Source: Varroa destructor (Eukaryota; Arthropoda; Arachnida; Mesostigmata; Varroidae). Taken from it: a DNA stretch of 64,000 nt. Position numbers and translations under genes: made by a program. Positions 12,801 to 22,290 of this stretch are shown here, one piece after another; position 1 is the first letter of the stretch; each line of letters opens with the position of its first letter. The notes below the pieces were generated by a model, which searched no databases, was not told the DNA's origin, and worked only from the letters and a program-made list of their open reading frames with translations. The stretch is from assembly GCF_002443255.2 (NCBI RefSeq), contig NW_019211454.1, positions 8,888,248-8,952,247 of the forward strand. The letters run 5' to 3'.

Positions 12801-15800
12801 ATTACAAGCTTTTACTATACCTACTTAGAACTCTTTTGTGGTGCGTGCGACCAAGACTACAGCTGAGGATACTATCCAGAAAGGGCTGACTGAATGAAGA
12901 GATAACGTCTTCGACTTCACAAGCACATTTCGGCCGAACTCCCCAAGATGGATTTGAGATAATAGTTATATAAGCTTACCTGTTATGCAGTTCTTGACGT
13001 ACAAAAAATGGATATCCGGCGTTGTTGCATTGCAGGATATTTGGGGCGCCAAATAAAAGTAAAATTGTATGATTCGAACATCGATGGCGCCACCTGTATA
13101 AAGCGGCCAAAAGACTTACCAAGCGGCATAACGCTCGATCAGCACTAAATGAGAAATAGTCAGGCTAAATAATAAGCACAGCCTTTGCCTATTCGCAAAC
13201 CCAATCAACAGGCTTGTAGTTAGGCCAGGGGTCTCTCCTCAAATTGAACAAGTGCATCAAAGATGGAGATGTTGTTACATTTTAACGCATTTTCATATGT
13301 GTATGCCTTTGAAGCCACGATATCTCATATTACCGGACTATACGCAACCAATTGGACGAATCAGCCGTTCTGCACTGTGATTCAACGGCGTTTGCCGTTT
13401 GCAAACAACGGGACACGTTTAACTACGCCGGTTCAGTGCTAGACGTGTCAAATAGCGTTACATTGAAATGTAACAAGGGCTTGACGGGTAACATCGGCCG
13501 ACAGAAATTCATCCAGTTCAGGAGTACCCTAAACAGTGCCAAGTAATTAATAGGTAAAAATGCTCGTTATACAAGGTTTATACATTATCCGGTTTGAATA
13601 TTCTCTCATTATGAGCATTTATTTGATGGCAGATCAACAACTTTTGACCGGAATGCAATATAGCAACGACTGCGCAGTAAGTACGTTACAGTAGTATATT
13701 GGCTAGAAACTTGATTATAGGTAAAGAATAGTCAAATATATAAACTTCGCTGCTCGTAACCGGAAGCTTGTCGTCTAGCTATCTAAAGATGGGTAGGACA
13801 GACGCCGGCGGATGTCTCTTGTGTGGAGATAGATAGGGACATACATGATATAAACAAAACTCAGCCCGTATGATCCATTGTATGGTACCACGTAACTGAA
13901 ATCACATCCGCTAATGTCATCGTAGTTATAGGCTGACCTCCCGGCACATGTGGGAGTGAGTATTCCTTTTCATTAAGTAATGATTGTTGCGGGTTTTATG
14001 TCCGTCAGACGTTGATTACTGCCGTCAGATACTGCTTCAGAGTTCTTTCGTTCGTCTATATGTGCATATCTGGCTCTCAGCTGGTCAGCTCTGGTCGGCT
14101 GCAGGTTACTAAGTGATGCAGATTAGGATACGTACACTGACCCTAGGCTACTGTTGCAAGCTGTCTTCCTTTCGGAGCGGCATTCACGTCCCTGATATTA
14201 TACTAGCATTAGCCGTCGGGCGTGGCCTGAAGAAATTTTCTTGGCCATAGCAGAGTCTCTCATGTAGAGACCTTAAGTACCAAGAGAGCCGAGAGAGAGT
14301 TGGCGAGAAATGGGGCGGAGCAGATGAAAACGTGTGGCGAGCGGGAAGAGCACAGGATATAAAGGAAGAAAAAAGTCAACAAAAAATGGCGATAAAAAGG
14401 GAAAACAAAGGAGACAACAAAAGGGCGAGAAGGAAAACGAAAAGGAAACAGCTAAAGGCAGAGAATAGTGGAAAGGGAAATTGGAACGAAGAAAGGAAGA
14501 GGCCAAATATTCGTTGACGTGCTAAACGTGCCCGATGTCGTGCATATGTATTCGTTTAGTCTGAACCAGATCTTGCCAGAGGACGGCGGCAAACTTGTTT
14601 TATTTCGAATTAGGGCTATGTTGCTTTTTGCTGTCTCAACAGAATGCGACTTCGTGAGCACTGTTCATCCTATTGTTCTCTATCGTTGGAAGCGTGTGTA
14701 TGATCCTGTTTCAACGAAGAAAAGGAAACACATATTAATGATTTTGTTGTCCTTTAGTATAGACATAACCATTGGTTTTATGAAGTTGTTGGCGAATGCT
14801 TTACCAGCGCTAAACTCCTACGGATATCTCTATACGTACTATACATAGACATATTTAGAGTATGGCTAATCAAGTATAATATAAGTATATATAAGTGCAT
14901 GTGTTTGAACACTACAATGAATGAGTTTGATGTCTCACAAGGGGGGGCTATCAGTCCGGCTGTTGTCTTTAGCAAATGTAAATAAGCTTAATAGTTAACG
15001 AATTCAGCCATAATATGATGAGCTTAGTTCGTCTCTCATTCATGTTTTCTATTAAAACTCGATTCAGTGCGCTGACATTTTCCGTGATACTGGCTGTACT
15101 TGTGCAGATTCTTCAAAGCAGTGGCAATTTGGTAGGCGGTGGCAATCGCTCGACCACACCCGGTTATTCGCGTAGTTCGTCGGGGCAACACGGCGATTAT
15201 CCGCCGTCCGGGGAAGGCGGCTCAGTAGTCAGCACACAGGGCCCTTCTACACACACGTTTGGGAGTGGCATTGTGCCCCTTTCGCAGAGTGGCATGCCCT
15301 CAACACCGCGAAAGACTGAGCTACCTTCGATGGATGAGATGGTCCATTCAACCATTTCACCGATCCTCGAAACTTTCCATGGATCCCGAACGAGTCTCCA
15401 AAGGCCCACCCTGAGGTATGTGTCAGGACTGACAACAGTTAAGCAATACTGAAATAATGTTTTTAATTCAAAGTCAAATTTTCAAACATTGTACGGTTTT
15501 ATTTAGTCTGACATATGCATAGTATAGCAGTATATCAGTTAAGAGCACAGAGTAGATGAATCTACATCCAATCATATTGTTGCTCCTCTGTCTGATGCTT
15601 TTTCAGCCCATCGTTAGGTGGCCTCGGCAGCTCCTCGACGTGGAACACGCAAATGCGTGTCACCCTTCGATATAGCCCTCCCCGAAACAGACTCGTGTGT
15701 GTTATACATCAAGTCAAGTAAGCGACAACAGGCAGTAGGCAGTAATCTGCTCTACTGGGAAACGGCTGTCAACTCAACTGTTCAATGGGGCTTTACCCCA

Positions 15801-18800
15801 GAAAAGTTGTATTATTTTTCTTTATTTTATTTAATGAGGCCTGTCGTGTGATGTCATTGACAAAATTCGAGGGATTCCCCATCCCCACCGGTCTCACCAA
15901 CCAGAGGTTTTTTTAGCTTTATTCCAGCAAAAAGAAGCTATAAAATTCTAGACAAATTTTGTGTCTAAAAAATTGAAGAAATTTTCCGTCGAATTTTTTT
16001 CTTTGTGTCTATTAAGACTGTAATTGTTTTTTTTCTTATGACCTCAGCTTCAGTTTACGCGGTATCCGTTTGTGTTTTGTTGTAAATATTGGGAAGAGTC
16101 GAACGAGTATATTCGCAACTTCTTTAAGGAGTTGCGAATATCCTCACTGAAGCCAGTCATTATTAGCTCTTGCAGGTTTAAGAGGTGAACGTTAGAGATA
16201 GATTTTTGTAAGTCTTTGGGTTTCTTTAGAGATTTGCCACCGCCTGTGGTGGCCAGTGACGAAGAAGAAGTCTACGTCAAGGTGCAACTGAGTCCGTGCG
16301 ATACGGTAAAACACAAGGAAAACTGGCACAAAACACGGCCGATCAGGGTCAATTCTTCCGGGATCATCGATTTTGACGAAACGTAAGTTAACTGTTATTT
16401 GACTGGTATAATGTAGATCTATTGTTTTAGTTTCAGCGCGTCCAAATAGCAGCCTATTTTTTTCCGAATCTATTTTCGGTCAGATCCAAAGCATTTTTTC
16501 CAACATCACAAACCCCTTCACCTTACAGATATCAGGACTTCTTCCCCCCCCCTGTACTAGCTATACAACCGGTTTGTACTTAGAGATGATTTATGAGATA
16601 TATCAAATCAACAGCGAGCAAAATGTGAAAAAGTCAACAAAAAAACAACAAAATGTACATTTACGATCAAGATAGGAGAGGATAAAACCGTTCGCAAACC
16701 GTGGACCTTGCACCTTACTGAGCAACTGCCAAGTAACAACTGACTAACACCTGCGTGCTTAATGTTGTAGATTCTGATTAGCGGTCCCTCTGTAGTTCAA
16801 ACGAGCGGACACAGACTTCTTCAGTTTCCGCTTTAATTCATGAGGTCAACGGTTGGCGTTTCTGTTTTGCGTGCTACTGCTGTAGTTATTGCCGAACCGC
16901 TGTCCTGGCGTCGAGCGGGAGTAAAGCTGAGCGAAGTAACGCCCTTTCTCTGTTCTCCTGACAATTTTCCGAGTCGACCTTACCACTGAAATATTGTACT
17001 TACAATTGCACAAGTACAAGTCCAGCACCTCGGCCTGTACGTACAGCAGTTTCGTAGAGTCGGCTACCAAATCCAATTTCCCGTACCACATTAACATGAG
17101 CGCTGATTCGTCGCATACGGCGATCATTCGCTGGCCTTACACTTGAATCGTGTACAAATAGCATGCTATACATTGTACGCAGACGATTAAAAAGGTGCGC
17201 CTCGATAAACGTTACTCGTATCACTCTCGTGTTAGGAAACGTCGTATGGGCCGACGAGCTGCTTGCGTAACTTACCGTTACATCATTGCAACTAGCTACG
17301 CCAGTAACTGGACGTTGACGAAGCTGCCATTAGTACTCGGAATCGGTAAGCAAGATGGCTATTTTGCACACGGAGTACAGGAAGTGGCTCTTTAAGGGAT
17401 AAATAAATGTCAACACAGCTAAGAACATTGAAATGCTCTTGCGTTCGATGTCGATCCCTGTGTGTGAACTTTTATCTTTCTTAACCTGGGCAAACGTAGG
17501 ATTTCAATATGCAATAACAGTATGGGAAAACAGTATCTAGTCAAACTGCCCCATGATCAATGTTACACACCGTTACCATTTGCTGTGCTGGGTTTTTTTC
17601 GCATAACTGGGAGTATTGAAATGACCGAAAACAGAACTGCATTTGCTACTCGGTCACAGCCGGACAAAAAATTGCTAATCATGGACTTTGCTCTGTACAT
17701 ATATCTCCCTCAAGCAACCTATCTCGTTAGATAAACAATGTAAAAATGTTTACTTTTCTATTGTACACATATATATAAAAAATATTTGGGGGTTACAACT
17801 TCGTCGAGCATTTTGCAAGCTCCACTGGCACTCAAACGATTAGTTAACGTCATCATAATCATATGTCATTGAAATCGTGTTTATATCGCTCTTTTTGTCA
17901 TCACGAAATCAGAAGTAACTTCGTTGTCGAGGTATAAACACGGTACTTAGAGAACTTAACCAACATTTACAGCCATTACGTACATCACGGACTTAGTACA
18001 GGGTCGCCAACCAACAACAATGTAATTTCTTTTTCCATTTTATTTTTCTAATTCTAATTCTAATGAGTGCGTATAATAATTACCATAGTAACCAAGCTGC
18101 CACAGCGAAAATTGCCGTGTAATTCTATGACTGTATTGGCTAAGAGACTTTTCTCTGGCCATACAAACGCTACGATTGTATCTTCTTGGCGTGCGTTTAT
18201 CGATCTGACCGGTGGTGACTGGACCAATCTAAAATGACTTCCAGTTTTCCAGTCTTAATAAGACTGAAGGCTAGTGCAGGCAAAAACAGGCCTCACGATC
18301 AAGCGCTTTCCATAAGTCGGGACATTGAATAGGGAAAACTTCGCTTGATCAGATACCCAACATGTGGAGGCAAAGTAGTTATCAAACAATATACGGCAGG
18401 GAAAAAAGTATGGCTTACGATCTGGCTGTCTGCGAACGTTATTACCTGTGTGCGTTCAAGATAGGAAAATAATAGTGATTTGAGTTCTTTGCTTTGAGAT
18501 CAACGTATCGATGTTGTTCCGTTCAAACTGTTAACCCCCAGTAGAGCGAGATTAATCTAAAGGAAAACCTTCCAACTGAAAGCAAAGAATCGGCGATCTG
18601 AATTCAAGAGAGCAGGAAACGGCTGTCGAGCGCGGCAGAACGGTGACACTGGTTTCCCCGGCAACTTAGGACGATCATTGCCCTACCATAGCCTTGAGTT
18701 ATCGCAAACATCTGAGAACGTGTACATACAATCAACATACAAGACGTTGGTCAGTGTTGTGTTTAATAAACACCGCGACCGCAAATAGGGCGTGCTATAA

Positions 18801-19262
18801 CATTTCCATTGTTTGACATGCCGGTTACATGCTATCATTTTCCGTGTCAAATCTCATTGCGTTTAACTCTACATACAAAGTTTTCGAAAAGCCTAGAAAG
18901 AAAATGATGACTACCCACAAATTGTAGAGTTCACTTAGATATTCAGTTCTGAAGCAAAGCCCATATGAGCTAGCGAAGCGACGAATCGCCCACTGTTTTA
19001 CGATGGACTAAGGACGTAGATGGAGTCAAAATTTTGACATAGCAAGTACTCAATAGAGTAGCCTGTAGCGAGTATACTTTAATGAAAATTGTATAGTCTT
19101 TATGCAGGAACGAAGAATAAAGTAAAGCTTAACAGTAGCTTGTATCGTTTTATTTATCGTAATCCATATCTAATGAACCAACTTTGAATCAAAATTGGTT
19201 CATTTCGGCGGCTCAATGATAACGACGAAAAACTAACTAGAGTACCTGTTTACTAGTTCTAT

Positions 19263-19312
<50 letters not shown>

Positions 19313-20989
19313 GAAAGAAACTGACTTTTGTATCATGGTTCCTTGCACCTAACAACGGTTCGGCCCTAGCACATGGGGAGGTACGTTAAGGTAAAATATA
19401 GCCCTTTTATCTTCCTCACACCATAAAGTTAGGATAAGAGGACCCAAACCAATTGCGTCCGGATTTGTCGTAGTAAATCACGATCAAGCAAAGCGTTCAA
19501 CTTCTCTTACATATATATTTTCGACACGTCGGATACACGCCCAGAATATGCCTTGGGGCTAAATTGAGCCGAAGATTGGGGCACATATCTATGTTGATTT
19601 TGATACGGAAAATTTTATGACATAAATATAGCATTAATGATCCACCATAGGTAGGGAATGGGCTATCACAGGACACATTGAAACAGAACGGCATGACCAG
19701 GTACGGTGCAAACGCATGTAGGAGGACAGCATAAAAGATGGTAATAATATTTCCCTTTGAGGTGGACGTTACGCAGACCAGTTGTACCTCGGCCGGCTAA
19801 GGCAACCCAAAGTTTGCCGGTTATTTCTAGACTGCCACGGAGCCTTAGAAGTTCAAGAGAAACAAAACACGAAGTCTCTTAGTGTCTTGTCCTCGAAGCT
19901 TTCGTGTAGTTTGAATGACAATGGTGGAAAAGGTTGGTGGACATTTGTTCCTAAGAGCTGCCTACCCAAGAAATAGACGGGTTGGTAGAAAAGCGAAGCG
20001 TTCAGGATTGAGAAGATCGTCGTTTGATTTATCGTGACAGAATAGAATTGTTTACTATGAGAATTGCCTTTTTACCTATAGCTCATTAGCTAACATGAGG
20101 ACCAGTGCAATAGATTTGCGATGATCCAAACTAACCATGATATATCCGGAATGAATATCGCGGATTACCTATACAGAACCAGATATTTTAGTTAATACTG
20201 CTTACTTAAGAGAAACTTCGTTGTTATGGTCGATGTGTGTCTGTAACCCAACTACCTACAAAGGCCCATAGATATCCAGGCACTCCACAGGCCTCCTATT
20301 CAATACGGTTGAACACCTACTCTCGATAGCAGTAGTTAATGTTCGATAACGTAACGTTTTTTTTATTTGTTATGTAACGACATGCATTTTATAGTTAGTT
20401 TCGCTTCATGCGTCTCAAGTTCAACGTGGGTTTCCCCGTTATTTGAAATGTATCATCTTTGGTTAAATCAATAAGCTTCCATTTCCCGGTTGAATGATCC
20501 GTTTAAAAGCACCCAGATTTAGAGCGACATAGATCTCCTAACATCGTTCATGATGTGTCAATGTTTACAGCGAGCCGCTTGCGTTTAGCTATCAGTGAAT
20601 ACTCGCAGTAGACGCATCCGACGCTGTGTGTTTGTAGAAAAGTTTTCTAGCGCGGTTAATCTATAGTACTATTCGTGTTTTCAAAGGGACATTTCGTTAT
20701 CGTTTCGTGTCTTGTTTGCCATTTTTATTATGTCATTGCTTATTCGTTACAATCATCTCTCTATGCAACGACATGTCCGAAACAGGTTGGAATTAGACGT
20801 GGCCGCTCACGAGCTAGCGTTGGTGTCCCTACAACTGCAATTACGGTGTCGCAGTACAAAACGTGCAAGCGTGTTTAACATGAATAAGCGAATCATAAAC
20901 TTGAACCACAATAACGCCAAAAGAAAACTTTTAGGACAACTTATCCTATCACTGGATCAACTTAACGGAGTCACCGCACTCACGGAATG
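709..20989 (+). CDS. Esyt2: Extended synaptotagmin (E-Syt2-like), partial, 13 exons
   Basis: E-Syts are ER membrane proteins that tether the ER to the plasma membrane and transfer glycerolipids through an SMP domain; C2 domains bind membrane, partly under calcium control. Exons: 709-846, 3160-3236, 3636-3792, 4986-5180, 7270-7351, 8226-8431, 8679-8768, 9732-9821, 11137-11442, 15108-15415, 15607-15717, 16230-16382, 20786-20989. All borders are AG/GT and the phases agree throughout (705 codons plus 2 bases). In residues of this partial protein: SMP about 1-180, C2A about 185-300, C2B about 330-447, low-complexity linker about 448-555, C2C about 556-706. The SMP-C2A-C2B-linker-C2C order and linker length fit E-Syt2/3 rather than five-C2 E-Syt1. 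The N-terminal hairpin and SMP start are upstream of the window. About 13 C2C residues are not accounted for between the last two exons, and the terminal exon is uncertain. The family assignment is secure; the exact 3' end is not. Confidence 0.9.
847..3159 (+). other. E-Syt intron with a tRNA-like relic
   Basis: 2.3 kb, AT-rich. It holds a tRNA-like relic near 1350-1430, a duplicated TGATCTCTG motif near 2490-2525, and complementary (CAA)n/(TTG)n runs around 2630 and 2725 that could pair. No coding exon seen. Confidence 0.5.
1350..1430 (+). pseudogene. tRNA-like relic
   Basis: CGCACAGTGGTAACGC resembles a tRNA A box, and GATTCGAATCT about 45 bases on resembles a B box. The T-stem does not pair, so it is not a working tRNA. 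Confidence 0.4.
3160..3236 (+). CDS. Esyt2: E-Syt exon: SMP beta-strand segment
   Basis: The exon follows a run of seven T and AG, and ends at donor gtaaga. It reads SPRVGGIKVYRENIG then NEIIMDMDL, aligning with the conserved G.KVY.EN....I..D. stretch of E-Syt SMP domains. It ends in phase 2; the next exon supplies the third base of an Ile codon. Confidence 0.87.
3636..3792 (+). CDS. Esyt2: E-Syt exon: SMP core
   Basis: It reads YSGDCSFVIKIKGFKAGIRD, then LRVELRPL and PLVGGVTACFLRPP, matching the SMP core motifs (G.C...IK....AG....; RV.L.PL; PLVG....FL.KP). Acceptor aacag, donor gtaggt, ending in phase 0. The overlapping open frames on both strands here are shadows. Confidence 0.9.
3793..4985 (+). 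other. E-Syt intron, nothing recognised
   Basis: 1.2 kb. Two overlapping open frames at about 3951-4350, on opposite strands, show no domain or codon signal. Treated as intron. Confidence 0.5.
4986..5180 (+). CDS. Esyt2: E-Syt exon: end of SMP and SMP-C2A junction
   Basis: It encodes LVDFTLTNVGEIMEIPGVND, then LVLPNKYTYRV and finally LPSGVLRIQ. These are the hallmark E-Syt elements: LT....D.PG.N, LVLPN and the P.GVLRI lead into C2A. Acceptor tacag, donor gttagt; both borders phase 0. Very secure. Confidence 0.92.
5181..7269 (+). other. E-Syt intron with a tRNA-like relic
   Basis: 2.1 kb between the SMP end and C2A. A minus-strand tRNA-like relic lies near 6440-6500 (A-box-like stretch GGTTCAGTGGTAGAGC). 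Open frames here are short, AT-rich and featureless. Confidence 0.5.
6435..6502 (-). pseudogene. tRNA-like relic
   Basis: On the minus strand GGTTCAGTGGTAGAGC matches a tRNA D-arm/A box, with a weak B-box-like CACTCGACCTGG at tRNA spacing. The stems have decayed. Confidence 0.38.
7270..7351 (+). CDS. Esyt2: E-Syt exon: C2A calcium loop 1
   Basis: It reads VIEAAKLVKADIGMLGMG then KSDPYVVLT. Asp200 and Asp210 (partial-protein numbering) sit where C2 domains bind calcium in loop 1, including the canonical K.SDPY. Acceptor tttag, donor gtgagt; ends in phase 1. Confidence 0.9.
8226..8431 (+). CDS. Esyt2: E-Syt exon: C2A strands 4-7 and calcium loop 3
   Basis: It begins in phase 1 and reads VGKTEFRTQVI, then TPRWDF (the NP.W position), then LDIEVYDEDQSSKDDFLG. 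Asp257, Asp259 and Asp264/265 supply loop-3 acidic ligands, so C2A looks competent for calcium. Acceptor ttccag; donor gttagt after an ATG codon, like the exon ending at 5180. Confidence 0.92.
8679..8768 (+). CDS. Esyt2: E-Syt exon: end of C2A
   Basis: It reads WLKLEAVKSGQIHIRTEWVT then LSANPADLER, matching the family C2A end (W..L.....G..H...EWL.L). A long T tract precedes acceptor cag. The donor is gtactg, the only one that keeps the frame and joins sensibly to the next exon. 30 codons, phase 0 at both ends. Confidence 0.88.
9517..9578. repeat. Inverted repeat / hairpin, 25-bp arms
   Basis: Arms 9517-9541 and 9554-9578 are reverse complements with two mismatches, around a 12-base loop. It lies in the E-Syt intron between 8768 and 9732. 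It could be a small MITE-type element or a precursor-RNA-like hairpin. Confidence 0.8.
9732..9821 (+). CDS. Esyt2: E-Syt exon: inter-C2 linker and first strand of C2B
   Basis: Too small to stand out as an open frame. It reads ELEYKRSLTSNHQHSLGLIA then VFLDCASALP, matching the family opening of C2B (S.ALLI.YLDSARNLP). Acceptor ttcag, donor gtgact; 30 codons, phase 0 at both ends. Confidence 0.82.
9822..11136 (+). other. E-Syt intron with an unexplained open segment
   Basis: 1.3 kb separating the first C2B strand from its body. It contains an open, coding-like segment at 10212-10383 described among the findings. Nothing else recognised. Confidence 0.5.
11137..11442 (+). CDS. Esyt2: E-Syt exon: main body of C2B
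   Basis: 102 codons, phase 0 at both ends, donor gtacgt. It reads NSINPVWEETFSFLCANPD, with the conserved NPVWEE.F.F..., then NAKLMLTLQLR at the close of C2B. The SDPY motif and most loop-3 acidic residues are absent (loop reads VLDTKSGQC), so C2B probably does not bind calcium. The acceptor (ggaag) has a poor pyrimidine tract, so the first few codons are less certain. Confidence 0.88.
11443..15107 (+). other. E-Syt intron with a polypurine tract
   Basis: 3.7 kb between C2B and the linker exon. It holds a purine-rich tract at about 14276-14510 and an open frame across it and beyond, ending at 14848, with no recognisable domain. Confidence 0.5.
14276..14510 (+). repeat. Purine-rich low-complexity tract
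   Basis: About 235 bases with strong A+G excess on the + strand (runs such as AAGGAAGAAAAAAG and GAAAACGAAAAGGAAA). The Lys/Arg-rich and Ser/Phe-rich open frames on the two strands are consequences of this composition. Confidence 0.8.
15108..15415 (+). CDS. Esyt2: E-Syt exon: C2B-C2C linker, Ser/Pro/Gly-rich
   Basis: An open stretch of 102 codons plus 2 bases, flanked by acceptor tgtgcag and donor gtatgt. It is rich in Ser, Thr, Gly and Pro (NLVGGGNRSTTPGYS, TPRKTELPSMDEM), as expected for the disordered linker before C2C in E-Syt2/3. GC content is well above the adjoining introns. Placement rests on phase and position, since linkers are not conserved in sequence. Confidence 0.8.
15607..15717 (+). 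CDS. Esyt2: E-Syt exon: start of C2C
   Basis: It reads WNTQMRVTLRYSPPRNRLVC then VIHQV, matching the first C2C strands (G.I.LT.R.....N.L.V.V......). Acceptor tttttcag, donor gtaagc; the exon begins and ends in phase 2. Confidence 0.82.
16109..16141. repeat. Inverted repeat, about 16-bp arms
   Basis: ATATTCGCAACTTCTT and its near-perfect reverse complement (one mismatch) are separated by a single base, forming a quasi-palindrome in the intron just before the 16230 exon. Confidence 0.7.
16230..16382 (+). CDS. Esyt2: E-Syt exon: C2C middle strands
   Basis: Joined in phase 2, it reads KDLPPPVVASDEEEVYVKVQ, then NWHKTRPIRV and IIDFDET. The YVKV.L strand and the later basic strand fit C2C. The usual DPYV is replaced by EEEVYV and the ..LNPVFD.SF segment is divergent. 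Donor gtaagt, ending in phase 2. Confidence 0.78.
16383..20785 (+). other. E-Syt intron; may hide a C2C micro-exon
   Basis: 4.4 kb with an (AT)n microsatellite at 19265-19309. Alignment predicts about 13 C2C residues missing between the flanking exons, so a micro-exon near 39 bases may lie here. I could not identify it. Confidence 0.45.
19265..19309. repeat. (AT)n microsatellite
   Basis: About 22 uninterrupted TA units inside the last long E-Syt intron. Confidence 0.95.
20786..20989 (+). CDS. Esyt2: E-Syt exon: C2C final strands
   Basis: It reads LELDVAAHELA, an expanded basic/Asn-rich loop (STKRASVFNMNKRIINLNHN), then LLGQLILSLDQLNGVTALTEW. This matches the C2C end (LDVAV......LLG.V...L..L..GW..W). 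A stretch of about 97 bases free of AG precedes the acceptor, and the donor gtaagtaag is near perfect. It ends with TG of a Trp codon, so the next exon must begin with G. Confidence 0.8.
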
Positions 20990-22090
20990 GTAAGTAAGCA
21001 CTGTAACGGAAAAATTAAATGTTTTTAAAGCTTGGCATAATTCGTGTGCGACATCAAGATACTGCCTTACCGCAAATTAATTAAAGTATTAGCAGGTCTA
21101 AGACAACAGAGAAAGAAAAACTCAGGGCATTCGTAAAAACGACGCAAGATATCCGGTCGTCGAGAAAGTTCTAATCATTTCAAGTTAAATTCGAAGCAAA
21201 TAGATTTTAGATTTCAATATCGTATTTGTAACAATGTCATTTTGATCTATGACTTTCTGCGCTTCTTCTGTAACATAATTCTAGCGTTTCTGTGCTTTCT
21301 GGGTGAAAAGCTCCGAAGCGAGACCATCTGACCATCTGTACCTCTACATTTAGAAATACAATTGAGTTTATTCTTTTGTATCAAGCTTTTTCTGTAGCCA
21401 GCTTTTTCATTTGATTGATGCAAACCTCATGGTAGTGGGCGTTGAGTTTCGTGGCGATATGGTATAGCTATCTACGTGTTGGTTTCGTTCAACTTCTCCG
21501 TAATTAGTCAACCACGAAAAGCATCGTTCGTACCGAAATTTTCTGAAAAAAAAAAAATGACAAAACTATGTTCAACCCACTTCTCCGGTGGCAATATTTT
21601 AATGGGCCCAAGCAGAATGTGTGCTTTTATCATGATAAAATTGAAAGTACGTTAAATTTCAACAGAACTGCACCTTCTGAGCCTAAATGCAGGTATTACT
21701 GCAGTTTTTTTTTAGCACGCTCAAACCGCACTGAAAGCCTGTTTGACGTGACTCATGACCTGAGACGTATGATACCGAGATTTCTCTCGGAATCTTAGGT
21801 TAATAAATCTAGTATAATGGGGGTAAGAAAAAGATCTTCATACAAAATATATCTATTCTGTAGCATATCAGCCTATTCGAATGGAATAATATCCGATTAT
21901 CAATTACGAACTACATGAAATTCTGTCATAAATTCTAGGAAATTAGAGCAGACCTTTGTATAAAAATCCGACGCTACGGTGCTAGGCTACAGCAAGCGTG
22001 GAATATAGAGAACATAAATAGGGATCGAATTTACTTACCATAAAATGCTAGTTATTAGCTAGTACTGGTCATTTGCAATGAAGGTCAATC

Positions 22091-22290
22091 CTTGATCCTT
22101 TGGAGGAAGTAACAAGATTTCCGTGGGTCAATCTGCGGAAGGATCATGATTCAAAATTCGTTCACTTGGCAGCAGCGAGTGATACTTGTATGATGTCCAC
22201 GTCGTAAGGGCCTTTGGGTCGAACGCGGGCAGATCGTGGCCGCACCCATTCATTGATTACCGCCTGCATTGGGCGCGCGTCGCCGGCATT
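22091..22290 (+). pseudogene. Decayed rDNA fragment: 18S 3' end plus probable ITS1
   Basis: The bases at 22091-22148 closely follow the conserved 3' end of 18S rRNA: CTTGATC.TT.GAGGAAGTAA, then CAAG.TTTCCGT, then CTGCGGAAGGATCAT, the universal terminal motif. About nine bases of the usual AAGTCGTAA between GAAGTAA and CAAGG are missing, and scattered substitutions are present (GTGGGTCAAT where GTAGGTGAAC is expected). The following ~140 bases are much GC-richer than their surroundings (GGGCGCGCGTCGCCGG), as expected for ITS1. No 5.8S start is visible. This is a dispersed, non-functional copy of part of the rDNA unit. Confidence 0.75.

Noticed and set aside
14273..14506. Minus-strand Ser/Phe/Pro-rich open frame
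   Set aside because: It is the complement of the polypurine tract; its composition explains it.
16846..17224. Overlapping minus-strand frames in the E-Syt intron
   Set aside because: No domain, no splice-compatible relation to neighbours, and composition like the rest of the intron.
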